Shown here: positions 53,555-63,250 of the stretch, in pieces
How positions within the stretch are numbered: position 1 is the first letter of the stretch
Layout: the number at the start of each line of letters is the position of its first letter
Source of the DNA: Finegoldia magna
Lineage (GTDB): Bacteria; Bacillota; Clostridia; Tissierellales; Peptoniphilaceae
Reading direction: 5' to 3'
Length of the DNA stretch: 64,000 bases
Assembly (NCBI RefSeq): GCF_003182075.1
Contig: NZ_QGTH01000003.1
Location: forward strand, 1-64,000
The notes under the pieces: generated by a model
What the model was told of the DNA's origin: nothing
Database searches by the model: none
Seen by the model: the letters and a program-made list of their open reading frames with translations, nothing else
Translations under genes and position numbers: made by a program

Positions 53555-54512
53555 TGATGAAATCTTGAAATTTAAAGAGCAATTGAATGAAGCAAGTTCA
53601 ATTGCTCTAATTTCTCACTTAGACCCAGATGGTGATAACTTAGGTTCATTAACTGCTTTATCAAAAAGTTTACTCAATTTAGGAAAAAAGGTATATCCTA
53701 TTGAGTTTGACAAAATTCCTGAAAATCTAAAATTTCTACCTAATTTAGATTTGCTATCAGATAATACAGATATTAATATTGATATGATAATTTGCCTAGA
53801 TTGTGCTAATTATGAGAGATTAGGTCAGATTGATGAATTATTTAACAAAGCAAAATTCAGAATAAATATAGACCATCATCAAAGTAATGAGTTTTACGGT
53901 GACGTTAACATAGTAAAAAAAGGTTATAGTTCAACTTGCGAATTAGTATTTGATTTAATAAATGAAATTAATCTACCAATTGATAAAGAAATTTCCATGT
54001 CACTTTTAACAGGAATTTCAACTGATACTGGAAGATTTTTATATTCTGCTACAACTGCAGATACATTAGCTAAAGCTTCTAAATTAGTTGAAAATGGTGC
54101 AGACATGATGAAAATCAATGAATTAATTTATCAATCAAAAAAATTTGAAGCACAACTTTTAGAAAATGAAATCTTATCTAAAACTGAAATTTATAATGAT
54201 TATGTTGCAATTGGTTTTGTAATGACAGATCAATTAAATAAGTATAATGTTGAAATTTCAGATATTGATAGTGTAATTAATACTTTCAGAGATACTGACA
54301 AAATCAAAATATCAGTATTAATTAAACAACAAACTGAAAATGAGTACAAGGTAAGTTTCAGAAGCAAGGGAAATATTGATGTAGGATTAATTGCCAAAAA
54401 TCTTGGTGGAGGCGGTCATAAGAATGCTGCTGCTACAAGAATTACAGGGGATTTTGAGACAGTTTCAAATAAAATAAAAGAAGAAATTGATAGATATGGA
54501 TTGTGTAATTAA
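53544..54512 (+). CDS. nrnA: Bifunctional oligoribonuclease and pAp phosphatase NrnA (DHH family)
   Basis: Degrades short RNA oligonucleotides and dephosphorylates 3'-phosphoadenosine 5'-phosphate. The 322-residue protein has the DHH motifs ISHLDPDGDNLGS (about 26-38), ICLDCANY, INIDHHQSNEFYG (DHH about 113-115) and TGISTDTGRF. The DHHA1 signature GGGGHKNAAA is near the C-terminus. I chose ATG 53544 because GAGGAAAA lies 9 bases upstream; an in-frame ATG at 53529 precedes that site. The rbfA-nrnA-truB-ribF order is standard. Confidence 0.93.
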   Translation: MMINDEILKFKEQLNEASSIALISHLDPDGDNLGSLTALSKSLLNLGKKVYPIEFDKIPENLKFLPNLDLLSDNTDINIDMIICLDCANYERLGQIDELFNKAKFRINIDHHQSNEFYGDVNIVKKGYSSTCELVFDLINEINLPIDKEISMSLLTGISTDTGRFLYSATTADTLAKASKLVENGADMMKINELIYQSKKFEAQLLENEILSKTEIYNDYVAIGFVMTDQLNKYNVEISDIDSVINTFRDTDKIKISVLIKQQTENEYKVSFRSKGNIDVGLIAKNLGGGGHKNAAATRITGDFETVSNKIKEEIDRYGLCN

Positions 54513-55359
54513 TGTTTTTAAGGAAAAGGGATATACATCTCAAGATGTTGTTTCTATATGTAAAGGAATTTTAAAAACTAAGAAGATCGGACACGCTGGT
54601 ACTCTAGATCCTGACGCTACCGGAGTTTTGTTATTAGGCGTTGGAAAAGGAACTAAAATAACAGAATATCTAATGGAATATGGTAAAACATATATATTTG
54701 AAATGTGTTTTGGTACAAGTACAGATACTCTTGATTTATCTGGTAATGTCACAGGTTTTTCTGAGAAAACATACGATAAAGAAAAATTAAAGGAAATTTT
54801 AGATGATTTAAATGGTAAAACTATTGAACAAGTACCTCCAATGTATTCCGCAGTTAAGGTAAATGGAAAAAAACTTTACGAATATGCAAGAGAAAACATG
54901 GAAATTAAGAGGAAATCCAGAAAAATTACAATTTATAATATTGAACCATTACATCTTCTAGAAAATTCATGTATAATCAAAGTTAGATGCTCTAAGGGAA
55001 CGTATATTAGAGTTTTAATAGAAGATATTGCCAAAAAATTAGATAGATTAGCATACATGAAATCACTTATTAGAGTAAATTCTGGTGGTTTTGATATAAA
55101 AGATTCAATAAAAATAGAATCGCTTAGAAAATGTAATATTGACGATGTATCATTTTCAGTCTACGAAAGTTTGACAGAAATGAAATCTATCGAACTTGAT
55201 GATAATTTATATAAAAAAATTACCAATGGTGTTAAAGTGAACATCAACCACAAAAACATTGATAATATCAAAGTAGTTTGTAAGAATAAATTTATTGGAA
55301 TCGGCAGTATTGAAGATAATATTTTAAAAATGAATAAGGTATTTGACATATGCAAATAA
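54496..55359 (+). CDS. truB: tRNA pseudouridine-55 synthase
   Basis: Makes pseudouridine 55 in the T-loop of tRNAs. The 287-residue protein starts MDCVINVFKEKGYTSQDVV and has the catalytic GHAGTLDPDATGVLLLG (Asp about 38) and VPPMYSAVKVNGKKLYEYAR. A short C-terminal domain follows. I chose ATG 54496, which gives the family N-terminus; TTG 54487 would add three residues. It overlaps nrnA by 17 bases and ribF by 10. Confidence 0.95.
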   Translation: MDCVINVFKEKGYTSQDVVSICKGILKTKKIGHAGTLDPDATGVLLLGVGKGTKITEYLMEYGKTYIFEMCFGTSTDTLDLSGNVTGFSEKTYDKEKLKEILDDLNGKTIEQVPPMYSAVKVNGKKLYEYARENMEIKRKSRKITIYNIEPLHLLENSCIIKVRCSKGTYIRVLIEDIAKKLDRLAYMKSLIRVNSGGFDIKDSIKIESLRKCNIDDVSFSVYESLTEMKSIELDDNLYKKITNGVKVNINHKNIDNIKVVCKNKFIGIGSIEDNILKMNKVFDICK

Positions 55360-56276
55360 TTGATTTAGACAAAGATAACGTAAAAATTAATATTGATGCT
55401 ATTACTTTAGGAAATTTTGACGGATTACATTTAGCACATCAAAAACTTATAAATAAATGTGTTAGCTTAGGTAAATCAGGGGTTATTATATTCAAGTCAC
55501 ATACTTCAGAAGTTTTAGAATATGCTAATTTTAAAAATATATTAACAACGGATGATAAAATAAATATATTAAAAAGAATGAATGTAGATTACTGCTTAAT
55601 CAAGTCATTTGATAAAGCTTTTTTATCCTTAAAGCCTGTAGAGTTTTTAACTTATGTGAAAGAGCATACTAATTTCAAAAATTTAGTTGTGGGCAAAGAT
55701 TTCAAATTCGGAATTAATGCATCTGGTAATGTATCTACTTTAGAAGATTTTCAAAAAGTTTTTAATTATAAACTCTACACTATAGATGACCAATTTATTA
55801 AAAATGTCCCTATTAGATCGACAACAATTCGCAAATTTTTAATGAGTGGAGACGTTGAGAATGCTAATTCAATGCTCTACAGACCATTTAGTATTAAGGG
55901 AGTTGTCGTCGATGGTAAACATAGAGGAAGAAATTTAGGTTACCCTACTGCTAATTTGGAATGTAAACAATATATTATACCAGCAGCTGGCGTTTATTAT
56001 ACTAATGTTATTTATGATAACAAACTATACAAAGGTATAACTTCTGTAGGAGAAAATCTAACCTACGATGAACATGATGTTAAAATTGAAACTCATATAT
56101 TAGATTTTAAAGGTGATTTGTATGGAAAAAATTTAACGTTAGTATTCATAAAAAAAATAAGAGATAATGTAAAATTTAATTCTGAGATTGAACTTATCAA
56201 TAAATTAAAAAGCGATTATAATTTTGCAAAAAACCAAGATTTAGATTTACAATTACAAGATTATATGATAATATAA
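55350..56276 (+). CDS. ribF: Bifunctional riboflavin kinase/FAD synthetase
   Basis: Converts riboflavin to FMN and FAD. The 308-residue protein has the N-terminal nucleotidyltransferase domain with LGNFDGLHLAHQKL (about 21-34) and the NVPIRSTTIRKFL segment. The C-terminal flavokinase domain (about 180-305) has GRNLGYPTANLE. The start lies within the end of truB, as part of the continuous rimP-to-pnp gene run. Confidence 0.94.
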   Translation: MQIIDLDKDNVKINIDAITLGNFDGLHLAHQKLINKCVSLGKSGVIIFKSHTSEVLEYANFKNILTTDDKINILKRMNVDYCLIKSFDKAFLSLKPVEFLTYVKEHTNFKNLVVGKDFKFGINASGNVSTLEDFQKVFNYKLYTIDDQFIKNVPIRSTTIRKFLMSGDVENANSMLYRPFSIKGVVVDGKHRGRNLGYPTANLECKQYIIPAAGVYYTNVIYDNKLYKGITSVGENLTYDEHDVKIETHILDFKGDLYGKNLTLVFIKKIRDNVKFNSEIELINKLKSDYNFAKNQDLDLQLQDYMII

Positions 56277-56357
56277 ATAAGTACTACTTTTACATTGATA
56301 TTCGAAACCTCAACGATATCGCTGTAATGGTGAATATTAAATTTTATGGAGGAAATT
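56277..56357 (+). promoter_or_regulatory. Structured leader of rpsO, possible S15 autoregulation element
   Basis: An 81-nt gap. Seen: ATATTC (56298-56303) pairs with GAATAT (56332-56337), ACC (56307-56309) with GGT (56329-56331), and an inner imperfect hairpin around CAACGATATCGCTG (56311-56324). Together these make a branched or bulged stem just before the GGAGG site. Known: S15 represses its own mRNA through leader structures in several bacteria, including Firmicutes, with differing folds. Promoter candidates in the ribF 3' end (TTTACA 56246-56251) have poor spacing. Confidence 0.5.
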
Positions 56358-56624
56358 ATGTACAACAAAGAAATCAAAGAAGAAATAATCAAAGAATACC
56401 AAACAAAAGAAGGAGACACTGGTTCTCCAGAAGTTCAAGTAGCTTTATTGACTTACAGAATAAACTACTTAACTGAACATTTAAAGTCTCATAAGAATGA
56501 TCACCATTCAAGAAGAGGTCTTTTCAAAATGATCGGTAAAAGAAGAAATCTTCTTAACTATCTTAGCAATAAAGACATTGAAAGATACCGTGATTTAATT
56601 AAAAGATTAAACATTAGAAGATAA
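56358..56624 (+). CDS. rpsO: 30S ribosomal protein S15
   Basis: Binds the central domain of 16S rRNA early in assembly. The 88-residue, helical, basic protein has [20 protein letters not shown] and the signature [30 protein letters not shown] chose ATG 56358 because GGAGG sits 5 bases upstream; the in-frame ATG at 56346 overlaps that site. A terminator separates it from pnp, the standard neighbour. Confidence 0.97.
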   Translation: MYNKEIKEEIIKEYQTKEGDTGSPEVQVALLTYRINYLTEHLKSHKNDHHSRRGLFKMIGKRRNLLNYLSNKDIERYRDLIKRLNIRR

Positions 56625-56627
56625 TTG

Positions 56628-56658
56628 AAAGAGCGGGTTTTTCCGCTCTTTTTATTTA
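56628..56658 (+). terminator. Terminator between rpsO and pnp
   Basis: A 9-bp GC-rich stem (AAAGAGCGG 56628-56636 with 56643-56651), a 6-nt loop and a T-rich tail. The pnp ribosome site is only a few bases on, so it probably works as a partial terminator or RNase III-type processing hairpin. Confidence 0.88.
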
Positions 56659-56670
56659 TAAGGAGAATAT

Positions 56671-58815
56671 ATGATAAAAAAATATGAATATGATTTATGC
56701 GGTAAAAAAATAGAAGTTACGATTGGAAAAGTTGCTGAACAAGCTAATGGAGCATGTTTAATTCAATCTGGAGAAACCGTACTTCTAGTTACTGCTGTAG
56801 GATCAAAAGAGCCACGTGAGGGAGTTGATTTCTTCCCATTAACATGCGATTTTGAAGAAAAACTTTATTCTGTAGGAAAAATCCCAGGAGGATTTATAAA
56901 GCGTGAAGGTAGACCTAGTGAAAAAGCTACATTAACTGCTAGACTAATCGATAGACCTTTAAGACCATTATTCCCTGAAGGATATCATAATGATGTACAA
57001 GTTATAGCTACTGCACTTTCTGTGGATCAAGATAATACTCCCGATATTTTAGCTATGATAGGATCATCTATCGCATTGAGCATTTCGGATATTCCTTTCT
57101 TAGGACCTACTGGTTCTGTAGCTGTAGGAATGATTGATGGTGAATTTATTATAAATCCTACGCAAGAACAAAGAGATAAGTCTGATCTTGAATTAACTGT
57201 AGCTGGTACTAAAGATGCTATCATGATGGTTGAAGCTGGATGTAATAATATTACTGAACAACAAGTGTTAAAAGCTATACTTAGAGCACATGAAGAAATC
57301 AAGAAAATTTGTGAATTTATTGAATCAATTCAAAAAGAATGCGGAAAACCAAAACAAGAATTCGTTCAACCAGAAAAAAATGTAGAGTTAGATGAAGAAG
57401 TAAAATCATTCTGTATTGAAGATTTAAAGAAAATTACAGTTAATGAAGATAAATTAGATAGAGAAGATCACATTAATACTCTTAAAAAAGATGTAGTGAA
57501 TCATTTTGTTGAAAAATATGATGAAAGTATAGCTTCAAAAGTTTCTACTATATATGATGATTTAGAAAAAGCAGAAGTAAGACGTTTAATATTAGAAGAT
57601 CATATCAGACCTGATAATAGAAAACTTGATCAAATTAGAGAAATAACTTGTGATGTTGATATATTACCTAGACCACATGGTTCAGGTTTGTTTAAAAGGG
57701 GTCAAACTCAAGTTTTATCTGTTACAACATTAGGAACTCCATCTGATGCTCAAGTATTAGATGGATTAATTGAACAAGAAGATAAAAGATATATGCATCA
57801 ATACAACTTCCCACCTTATTCTGTAGGGGACGCAAGACCTTTAAGAAGTCCAGGTAGACGTGAAATTGGTCACGGCGCTTTAGCTGAAAGAGCTCTATTA
57901 CCTGTAATTCCATCAGAAGAAGAATTCCCATACACAATAAGAGTAGTATCTGAAGTATTAAGTTCTAACGGTTCTAGTTCTCAAGCATCTGTCTGTGGTT
58001 CAACACTTAGTTTATTAAATGCAGGTGTTCCAATAAAAGAACCTGTTGCAGGTATTGCCATGGGATTGATTAAGGAAGATGATAATGTTGTAATTCTCTC
58101 TGATATTCAAGGTTTAGAAGATCACTTAGGAGATATGGATTTTAAAGTTGCAGGTACAAAAGATGGTATAACTGCATTGCAAATGGATATTAAAATTACT
58201 GGAATTTCTGAAGAAATATTAACTGAAGCTTTAGAAAGAGCTAGAGTTGGTAGACTTCATATATTATCATTAATGAACGAATGTATAAGTGAACCAAATA
58301 AAGAAATTTCAAAGTATGCTCCTAGAATTATGGTAATTAATATTGCACCTGAAAAAGTAAGAGAAGTTATTGGACCAGGTGGAAAAGTAATAAACAAAAT
58401 AATTGATGAGACTGGCGTGAAAATTGATACCGAAGATGATGGTAAAATTACAGTAGCTGGTGAAAACACTGAAAGTGCTCAAAGAGCCATAGATATGATT
58501 AAAGAAATAGTTAGAGAACCTGAAGTCGGTGAAAAATATTTAGGAAGAGTTACTAAGATTATGAATTTTGGTGCTTTTGTTGAAATATTACCTGGAAAAG
58601 AAGGTCTTCTTCACATATCTAATATAGCACATGAAAGAACTAATAAAGTTGAAGATGTTTTAAAAGAAAACGATGAAATAATGGTAAAACTTATGGATAT
58701 TGATGAACAAGGTAAGATGACACTGTCCAGAAAAGCTCTTTTACCAAAACCCGAAAGAAAAGAAAAGAAGAATTTTGATAAAAAATCTGAAGATAAAAAT
58801 ATAGAAGATAAATAA
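56671..58815 (+). CDS. pnp: Polynucleotide phosphorylase
   Basis: 3'-5' phosphorolytic exoribonuclease and major RNA-decay enzyme. The 714-residue protein has two RNase PH domains (about 5-140 and 310-530) flanking a helical domain. A KH domain (about 555-612; [20 protein letters not shown]) and an S1 domain (about 622-690; [20 protein letters not shown]) follow, with a Lys-rich tail. [22 protein letters not shown], containing catalytic aspartates, is intact. AAGGAGAA lies upstream of ATG 56671. Confidence 0.97.
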   Translation: MIKKYEYDLCGKKIEVTIGKVAEQANGACLIQSGETVLLVTAVGSKEPREGVDFFPLTCDFEEKLYSVGKIPGGFIKREGRPSEKATLTARLIDRPLRPLFPEGYHNDVQVIATALSVDQDNTPDILAMIGSSIALSISDIPFLGPTGSVAVGMIDGEFIINPTQEQRDKSDLELTVAGTKDAIMMVEAGCNNITEQQVLKAILRAHEEIKKICEFIESIQKECGKPKQEFVQPEKNVELDEEVKSFCIEDLKKITVNEDKLDREDHINTLKKDVVNHFVEKYDESIASKVSTIYDDLEKAEVRRLILEDHIRPDNRKLDQIREITCDVDILPRPHGSGLFKRGQTQVLSVTTLGTPSDAQVLDGLIEQEDKRYMHQYNFPPYSVGDARPLRSPGRREIGHGALAERALLPVIPSEEEFPYTIRVVSEVLSSNGSSSQASVCGSTLSLLNAGVPIKEPVAGIAMGLIKEDDNVVILSDIQGLEDHLGDMDFKVAGTKDGITALQMDIKITGISEEILTEALERARVGRLHILSLMNECISEPNKEISKYAPRIMVINIAPEKVREVIGPGGKVINKIIDETGVKIDTEDDGKITVAGENTESAQRAIDMIKEIVREPEVGEKYLGRVTKIMNFGAFVEILPGKEGLLHISNIAHERTNKVEDVLKENDEIMVKLMDIDEQGKMTLSRKALLPKPERKEKKNFDKKSEDKNIEDK

Positions 58816-58819
58816 TTAA

Positions 58820-58853
58820 TAGTTGAGTAATTTTATTACTCAACTATATTTTT
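58820..58853 (+). terminator. Terminator after pnp
   Basis: An 11-bp perfect stem (58820-58830 with 58836-58846), a 5-nt loop and TATTTTT. It ends the nusA-pnp series; the dut ribosome site follows at once. Confidence 0.9.
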
Positions 58854-58866
58854 GAAAGGGGACATT

Positions 58867-59298
58867 ATGAAAGTTAAAATAATTAATAAATCTAATAACC
58901 CTCTACCAAAATATTCAACAATTGGGTCTAGTGGTATGGATTTGAGAGCTTATACTGAAAATGATATAACTTTAAAACCACTTGAAAGAACTCTTGTACC
59001 TACTGGAATATATATTGCAATTCCAGAAGGTTATGAGGTTCAAATCAGACCAAGAAGTGGTTTGAGTATTAAACATGGAATAACTCTGATAAATTGTGTT
59101 GGTACTATAGACAGTGATTACAGAGGAGAATTAAAAATTCCTGTAGTCAATTTATCGAATGAGGAATATACAATTTCATCTGGGGATAGAATTTGTCAAA
59201 TGATACTTCAAAAATACGAAAATATTCAATTTGAGGAAGTTGAAGTACTAGATGAAACAGATAGAAATGATGGCGGATTTGGCCATACAGGCTACTAA
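58867..59298 (+). CDS. dut: Deoxyuridine triphosphatase (trimeric dUTPase)
   Basis: Hydrolyses dUTP to dUMP and PPi, keeping uracil out of DNA. The 143-residue protein has the five dUTPase motifs: [34 protein letters not shown] and the C-terminal [11 protein letters not shown] chose ATG 58867 with GAAAGGGG upstream; the in-frame TTG at 58852 lies in the terminator tail. It is followed after two bases by ftsK. Confidence 0.97.
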   Translation: MKVKIINKSNNPLPKYSTIGSSGMDLRAYTENDITLKPLERTLVPTGIYIAIPEGYEVQIRPRSGLSIKHGITLINCVGTIDSDYRGELKIPVVNLSNEEYTISSGDRICQMILQKYENIQFEEVEVLDETDRNDGGFGHTGY

Positions 59299-59300
59299 TT

Positions 59301-61523
59301 ATGGCTAGAAATACTAAATCACGAAACAAAACTCAATCAAAATCTAATAGCAAAAAAAATGCTAAATCTTCGACAAAATTAATAATTATATTAGTGTTAA
59401 TTATTTCACTTATTTTTATGGCTAGTAGTAGAGTTGGTGTTTTGGGAATTATTGTAAAAAATATATACTTTAATACTTTTGGCATCTTTTCATACGTTTT
59501 TATATCATTAGGTATACTGTATACAATATCGACGATATCTGATATAAACCATGGAAATAAACTAAGAAAAATTACTTATATATTGGCTGTTTCTTCAATA
59601 TTCGTAATGAGTTTAATTAATATATCAAACTATCCAAATCTTAATATTAATCAAAGGATTGATTTGAATTTAAATTTAGCAAATGACTACAGTGGTATTG
59701 GAGTAATTGGAGCTATTATAGCATCAATATTAAACATTGCTATAGGCTACATAGGTTTATATGTTGCACTCGTTTTTTGTTCTTTGTTTTTTATATCTGC
59801 AATAATGAATTTAACTTTAAAAGAGTTATTTCAAGAAATTTTTACTTTTGTTAAAAAGACATTAATAGATATAAAAACAAAAAATAAAAAGAACAAAAAA
59901 AATAAAAGTATCGAAAAATCACACGAGATTAAGCAAAATAAACCTATAAAAGAAAGAATTTCTAAAAATCCTATTAAAGAAAAGTCTGATTTAAATAAAT
60001 CTACAGAATATGAACCTCCAAAACCAAAACTCAACGATTATAAATCGAATGAAAAAGAATCCGGAGAACAACTATCTGTTATAGACTTTGGTGAATTCTC
60101 TGGACAAAGTAATTATACTTTTCCACCATTAGAACTTTTGAAAAATGCTGAATATGCGGAAGATAATGATGATTCTGTTTTACAGAAAGCAAAAATGATT
60201 GAAGAAACTTTAAAAAACTTTTCAATAGATGCGACTGTTGTTCAAATCGATAGAGGTCCTACGGTTACTTGCTATGAATTAGAGCCTAAGGCAGGGGTGA
60301 AAGTCTCAAGAATAGTCAATCTAGCAGATGACCTATCACTTTCTTTAGCTACAAGTGGAATTAGAATACAAGCTCCTATTCCCGGTAAATCAGTAGTTGG
60401 AATTGAAGTAGAAAATGATGTTAAAAATTCTGTAATGTTAAAAGAGATTTTAATGTCTGATAATTTTGTTAAAGAAAAATCGTTGATGCCAATAGCTTTA
60501 GGAAAAGATATTTCTGGGAAATGTATTGTAACTTCCGTTGATAAGATGCCACATCTACTTATAGCAGGAGCTACTGGTAGTGGTAAATCTGTTTGCATAA
60601 ATACAATAATAATGAGTATTTTGTATAAGTCAAATCCAAATGATGTAAAACTTATATTGATTGATCCAAAAGTTGTCGAATTGAGTATATACAATAATAT
60701 TCCACATCTTGCTATACCGGTTGTTACAGATCCAAAAAAGGCAAGTGCTGCTTTGAACTGGGCTGTAAGGGAAATGGAAAGAAGATACCAAATATTTTCA
60801 GAGAATCACGTTCGAGATATCAAAGCTTACAATAAGAAAAATAAAAATGATGAACTTGAAAAACTACCATATATTGTTATTATTATAGATGAGTTAAGTG
60901 ATTTGATGATGGTCTCAGCAAATGATGTTGAAGACGCTATTTGCAGACTAGCTCAAATGGCAAGAGCGTGTGGTATCCATCTAATTATTGCAACTCAAAG
61001 ACCAACAGTGGATGTAATTACTGGTACAATAAAAGCAAATGTACCGTCTAGAATTTCTTTTGCTGTTAGTAGCCAAATAGATTCAAGGACTATTTTAGAT
61101 CAATCCGGTGCAGAAAAGCTTATAGGAAGAGGGGATATGTTATTTTTCCCATCATCAATGGCAAAACCTAGTAGGGTTCAAGGAGCTTTTATTTCTGATG
61201 AAGAAGTCGATAATGTAGTTAAATTCTTAATAAATAAAAATGAAACCAATTATAAAGAAGAAATCATAGAAGACATAGATAAATCAGACAGTATTGATCT
61301 TGAAGATGATGATACAGATATTTTATTTACAGATGCTGTTGAAATTATTTTGAATGAAGATTCTGCATCTATTTCGCTATTACAAAGAAAATTAAAAATA
61401 GGATATGCTAGGGCTGGAAGAATTATAGATCAAATGGAAGAAAAAGGTATTGTTGGTCCTAGTGAGGGAAGCAAGCCTAGAAAAATTTTAATACCTAAAG
61501 ATTATTTAGAAAGACGTGATTGA
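59301..61523 (+). CDS. ftsK: FtsK/SpoIIIE DNA translocase
   Basis: Hexameric ATP-driven DNA pump that clears the chromosome from the division septum. The 740-residue protein has four N-terminal membrane spans (about 25-175) and a charged Lys-rich linker (about 185-260). The alpha/beta motor follows with Walker A GATGSGKS (about 424-431) and Walker [11 protein letters not shown] (about 530-540). The C-terminal gamma winged helix (about 680-738) recognises polar sequences. No ribosome site is obvious before ATG 59301, two bases after dut, so coupling is likely. It overlaps the pgsA region by the stop codon. Confidence 0.96.
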   Translation: MARNTKSRNKTQSKSNSKKNAKSSTKLIIILVLIISLIFMASSRVGVLGIIVKNIYFNTFGIFSYVFISLGILYTISTISDINHGNKLRKITYILAVSSIFVMSLINISNYPNLNINQRIDLNLNLANDYSGIGVIGAIIASILNIAIGYIGLYVALVFCSLFFISAIMNLTLKELFQEIFTFVKKTLIDIKTKNKKNKKNKSIEKSHEIKQNKPIKERISKNPIKEKSDLNKSTEYEPPKPKLNDYKSNEKESGEQLSVIDFGEFSGQSNYTFPPLELLKNAEYAEDNDDSVLQKAKMIEETLKNFSIDATVVQIDRGPTVTCYELEPKAGVKVSRIVNLADDLSLSLATSGIRIQAPIPGKSVVGIEVENDVKNSVMLKEILMSDNFVKEKSLMPIALGKDISGKCIVTSVDKMPHLLIAGATGSGKSVCINTIIMSILYKSNPNDVKLILIDPKVVELSIYNNIPHLAIPVVTDPKKASAALNWAVREMERRYQIFSENHVRDIKAYNKKNKNDELEKLPYIVIIIDELSDLMMVSANDVEDAICRLAQMARACGIHLIIATQRPTVDVITGTIKANVPSRISFAVSSQIDSRTILDQSGAEKLIGRGDMLFFPSSMAKPSRVQGAFISDEEVDNVVKFLINKNETNYKEEIIEDIDKSDSIDLEDDDTDILFTDAVEIILNEDSASISLLQRKLKIGYARAGRIIDQMEEKGIVGPSEGSKPRKILIPKDYLERRD

Positions 61524-61524
61524 T

Positions 61525-62061
61525 ATGAATATTGCAAATAAGTTCACAACATTAAGAGTAATTTTAATACCATTTTTTGTAGCATCATTACTGATATTCA
61601 AAACAGACAATTATATACCTGCGTTAATATTTATAATCTCTGCAATAACAGATTTTATTGATGGTCAACTCGCTAGAAGGAAAAATTTAGTTACTACATT
61701 TGGAAAGTTTATGGATCCATTAGCAGACAAAATGTTGAGTTGCAGTGCATTAATTGTCCTAGTACAACTAGGAAAAGTTCCTGCATGGAGCGTGGTTATA
61801 GTTGTATTAAGAGAACTTACTATTAGCGGTTTCAGAATATTAGCTGCATCTAATGGAGTTACATTAGCAGCAAGTTATTGGGGAAAATCAAAAACTATGA
61901 CACAATTTATCGCTATTGTTTTAATTTTGATTAATACTGGGGATAAATTAGGGTTTGCTTTAGATATGTACCTATATTATATATCGATTGTATTAACTGT
62001 AATCAGTTTATGTGATTATATTTTTAAGAATGTTAATGTATTAGATTTAAAAAATATATAA
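61525..62061 (+). CDS. pgsA: CDP-diacylglycerol-glycerol-3-phosphate 3-phosphatidyltransferase
   Basis: Makes phosphatidylglycerol phosphate, the first committed step to anionic phospholipids. The 178-residue membrane protein starts MNIANKFTTLRVILIPFF and has the CDP-alcohol phosphotransferase motif DGQLAR-x8-G-x3-D-x3-D (about 45-66). Several hydrophobic spans follow. I chose ATG 61525 over GTG 61516, which overlaps ftsK. The ftsK-pgsA-recA order is common in Firmicutes. Confidence 0.94.
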   Translation: MNIANKFTTLRVILIPFFVASLLIFKTDNYIPALIFIISAITDFIDGQLARRKNLVTTFGKFMDPLADKMLSCSALIVLVQLGKVPAWSVVIVVLRELTISGFRILAASNGVTLAASYWGKSKTMTQFIAIVLILINTGDKLGFALDMYLYYISIVLTVISLCDYIFKNVNVLDLKNI

Positions 62062-62079
62062 TTATTTTTTGGTTTGTGG

Positions 62080-62085
62080 TATAAT
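62080..62085 (+). promoter_or_regulatory. Extended -10 promoter of recA
   Basis: Perfect TATAAT with TG at 62077-62078. No good -35 at 16-18 bp. Transcription should begin near 62092, at the edge of the SOS box. Confidence 0.78.
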
Positions 62086-62092
62086 AAACATA

Positions 62093-62106
62093 AGAACTTA
62101 TGTTCT
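62093..62106 (+). promoter_or_regulatory. LexA (SOS) box of recA
   Basis: AGAAC-TTAT-GTTCT, a perfect 14-bp dyad matching the Gram-positive SOS box core GAAC-N4-GTTC. It lies over the expected transcription start, where LexA would block recA. A second overlapping dyad (ACATAAG 62088-62094 / CTTATGT 62097-62103) is also present and could form a leader hairpin. Confidence 0.85.
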
Positions 62107-62128
62107 GTTTAATTTTTAGGAGGTAGTC

Positions 62129-63220
62129 ATGGATTTTGCTAATGGATCTGAAAAAGATCAAGCTTTAAGAGAAGCTTTTGCAAGCATTGAAAAACAATTT
62201 GGAAAAGGCTCTATAATGAAACTCGGAGATCATGTTCAAAAAGATATCGAAGCTATTCCTACTGGAGCTATAAATTTGGATGTTGCTTTAGGAATAGGTG
62301 GCTTACCAAGAGGTAGAGTTATTGAGATTTATGGACCTGAATCTTCTGGTAAAACAACTTTGGCACTCCATGTAGTTGCTGAAGCACAAAAGATGGGTGG
62401 TACTGCAGCTTTTATCGATGCTGAACACGCATTAGACGCAATTTATGCTAAAAACTTGGGTGTAGATACAGACAATCTTATCATTTCACAACCAGATACA
62501 GGTGAACAAGCTTTAGGAATATGTGATTCTCTTGTAAGAAGTTCTGCTGTAGATATTATTATCATTGACTCTGTTGCAGCACTAGTTCCAAGAGCTGAAA
62601 TAGAAGGAAATATGGGAGACAGCCATGTTGGTCTACAAGCAAGACTAATGTCTCAAGCTTTACGTAAATTAACAGGTGTTATTTCCAAGAGCAATTGTAC
62701 AGTTATTTTCATTAACCAACTTAGAGAAAAAGTTGGAATAATGTTTGGTAATCCAGAAGTTACAACGGGTGGTAGAGCTTTAAAATTCTATTCTTCAGTT
62801 AGAATTGAAATTAGAAGAGGAGAAGCTATTAGAAAAGGTGACGATATTGTTGGAAATCGTACTAAAGTTAAAATCGTCAAAAACAAAGTAGCACCTCCAT
62901 TTAAACAAGTAGAATTCGACATTATGTACGGAGAAGGTATTTCTAAAATAGGTACAATATTAGACTTAGCCACTGACTGCAAAGTTGTAAAAAAAGCAGG
63001 TGCTTGGTACAGTTATGAAGATGAAAAATTAGGACAAGGTCGAGAAAACTCTAAAGTATTTTTAGAAGAAAATCCAAAAATACTAGAAGAAATTATCGAT
63101 AAAACTTATGAATTTTATGGATTAAGATCAAAAGAGGATTCAGAGGCTATCAAAACAGAAAATAACGATGATATAAAAGACGAATCGAATAACAAAATAA
63201 GTGAGGATGAATTAGACTAG
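62129..63220 (+). CDS. recA: Recombinase RecA
   Basis: Forms ATP-dependent filaments on single-stranded DNA for strand exchange and SOS induction. The 363-residue protein has a short N-terminal domain, Walker [10 protein letters not shown] (69-77), Walker [11 protein letters not shown] (about 145-154), loop L1/L2 regions ([10 protein letters not shown] and [20 protein letters not shown]) and an acidic C-terminal tail. All core residues are intact and no intein is present. AGGAGGT lies upstream of ATG 62129. An SOS box lies in the promoter. Confidence 0.98.
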   Translation: MDFANGSEKDQALREAFASIEKQFGKGSIMKLGDHVQKDIEAIPTGAINLDVALGIGGLPRGRVIEIYGPESSGKTTLALHVVAEAQKMGGTAAFIDAEHALDAIYAKNLGVDTDNLIISQPDTGEQALGICDSLVRSSAVDIIIIDSVAALVPRAEIEGNMGDSHVGLQARLMSQALRKLTGVISKSNCTVIFINQLREKVGIMFGNPEVTTGGRALKFYSSVRIEIRRGEAIRKGDDIVGNRTKVKIVKNKVAPPFKQVEFDIMYGEGISKIGTILDLATDCKVVKKAGAWYSYEDEKLGQGRENSKVFLEENPKILEEIIDKTYEFYGLRSKEDSEAIKTENNDDIKDESNNKISEDELD

Positions 63221-63238
63221 GGCAAGTATTACTTGCCC
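63220..63238 (+). terminator. Hairpin after recA
   Basis: GGGCAAG (63220-63226), a TATTA loop, and CTTGCCC (63232-63238). It begins at the recA stop codon. No proper T-run follows (ACTATTTCTATT), so it is a weak terminator or 3'-end stabiliser and the next gene may be co-transcribed. Confidence 0.65.
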
Positions 63239-63250
63239 ACTATTTCTATT

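Noticed and set aside
58852-58866. TTG start for dut
   Set aside because: It lies in the T-run of the preceding terminator and overlaps the ribosome site.
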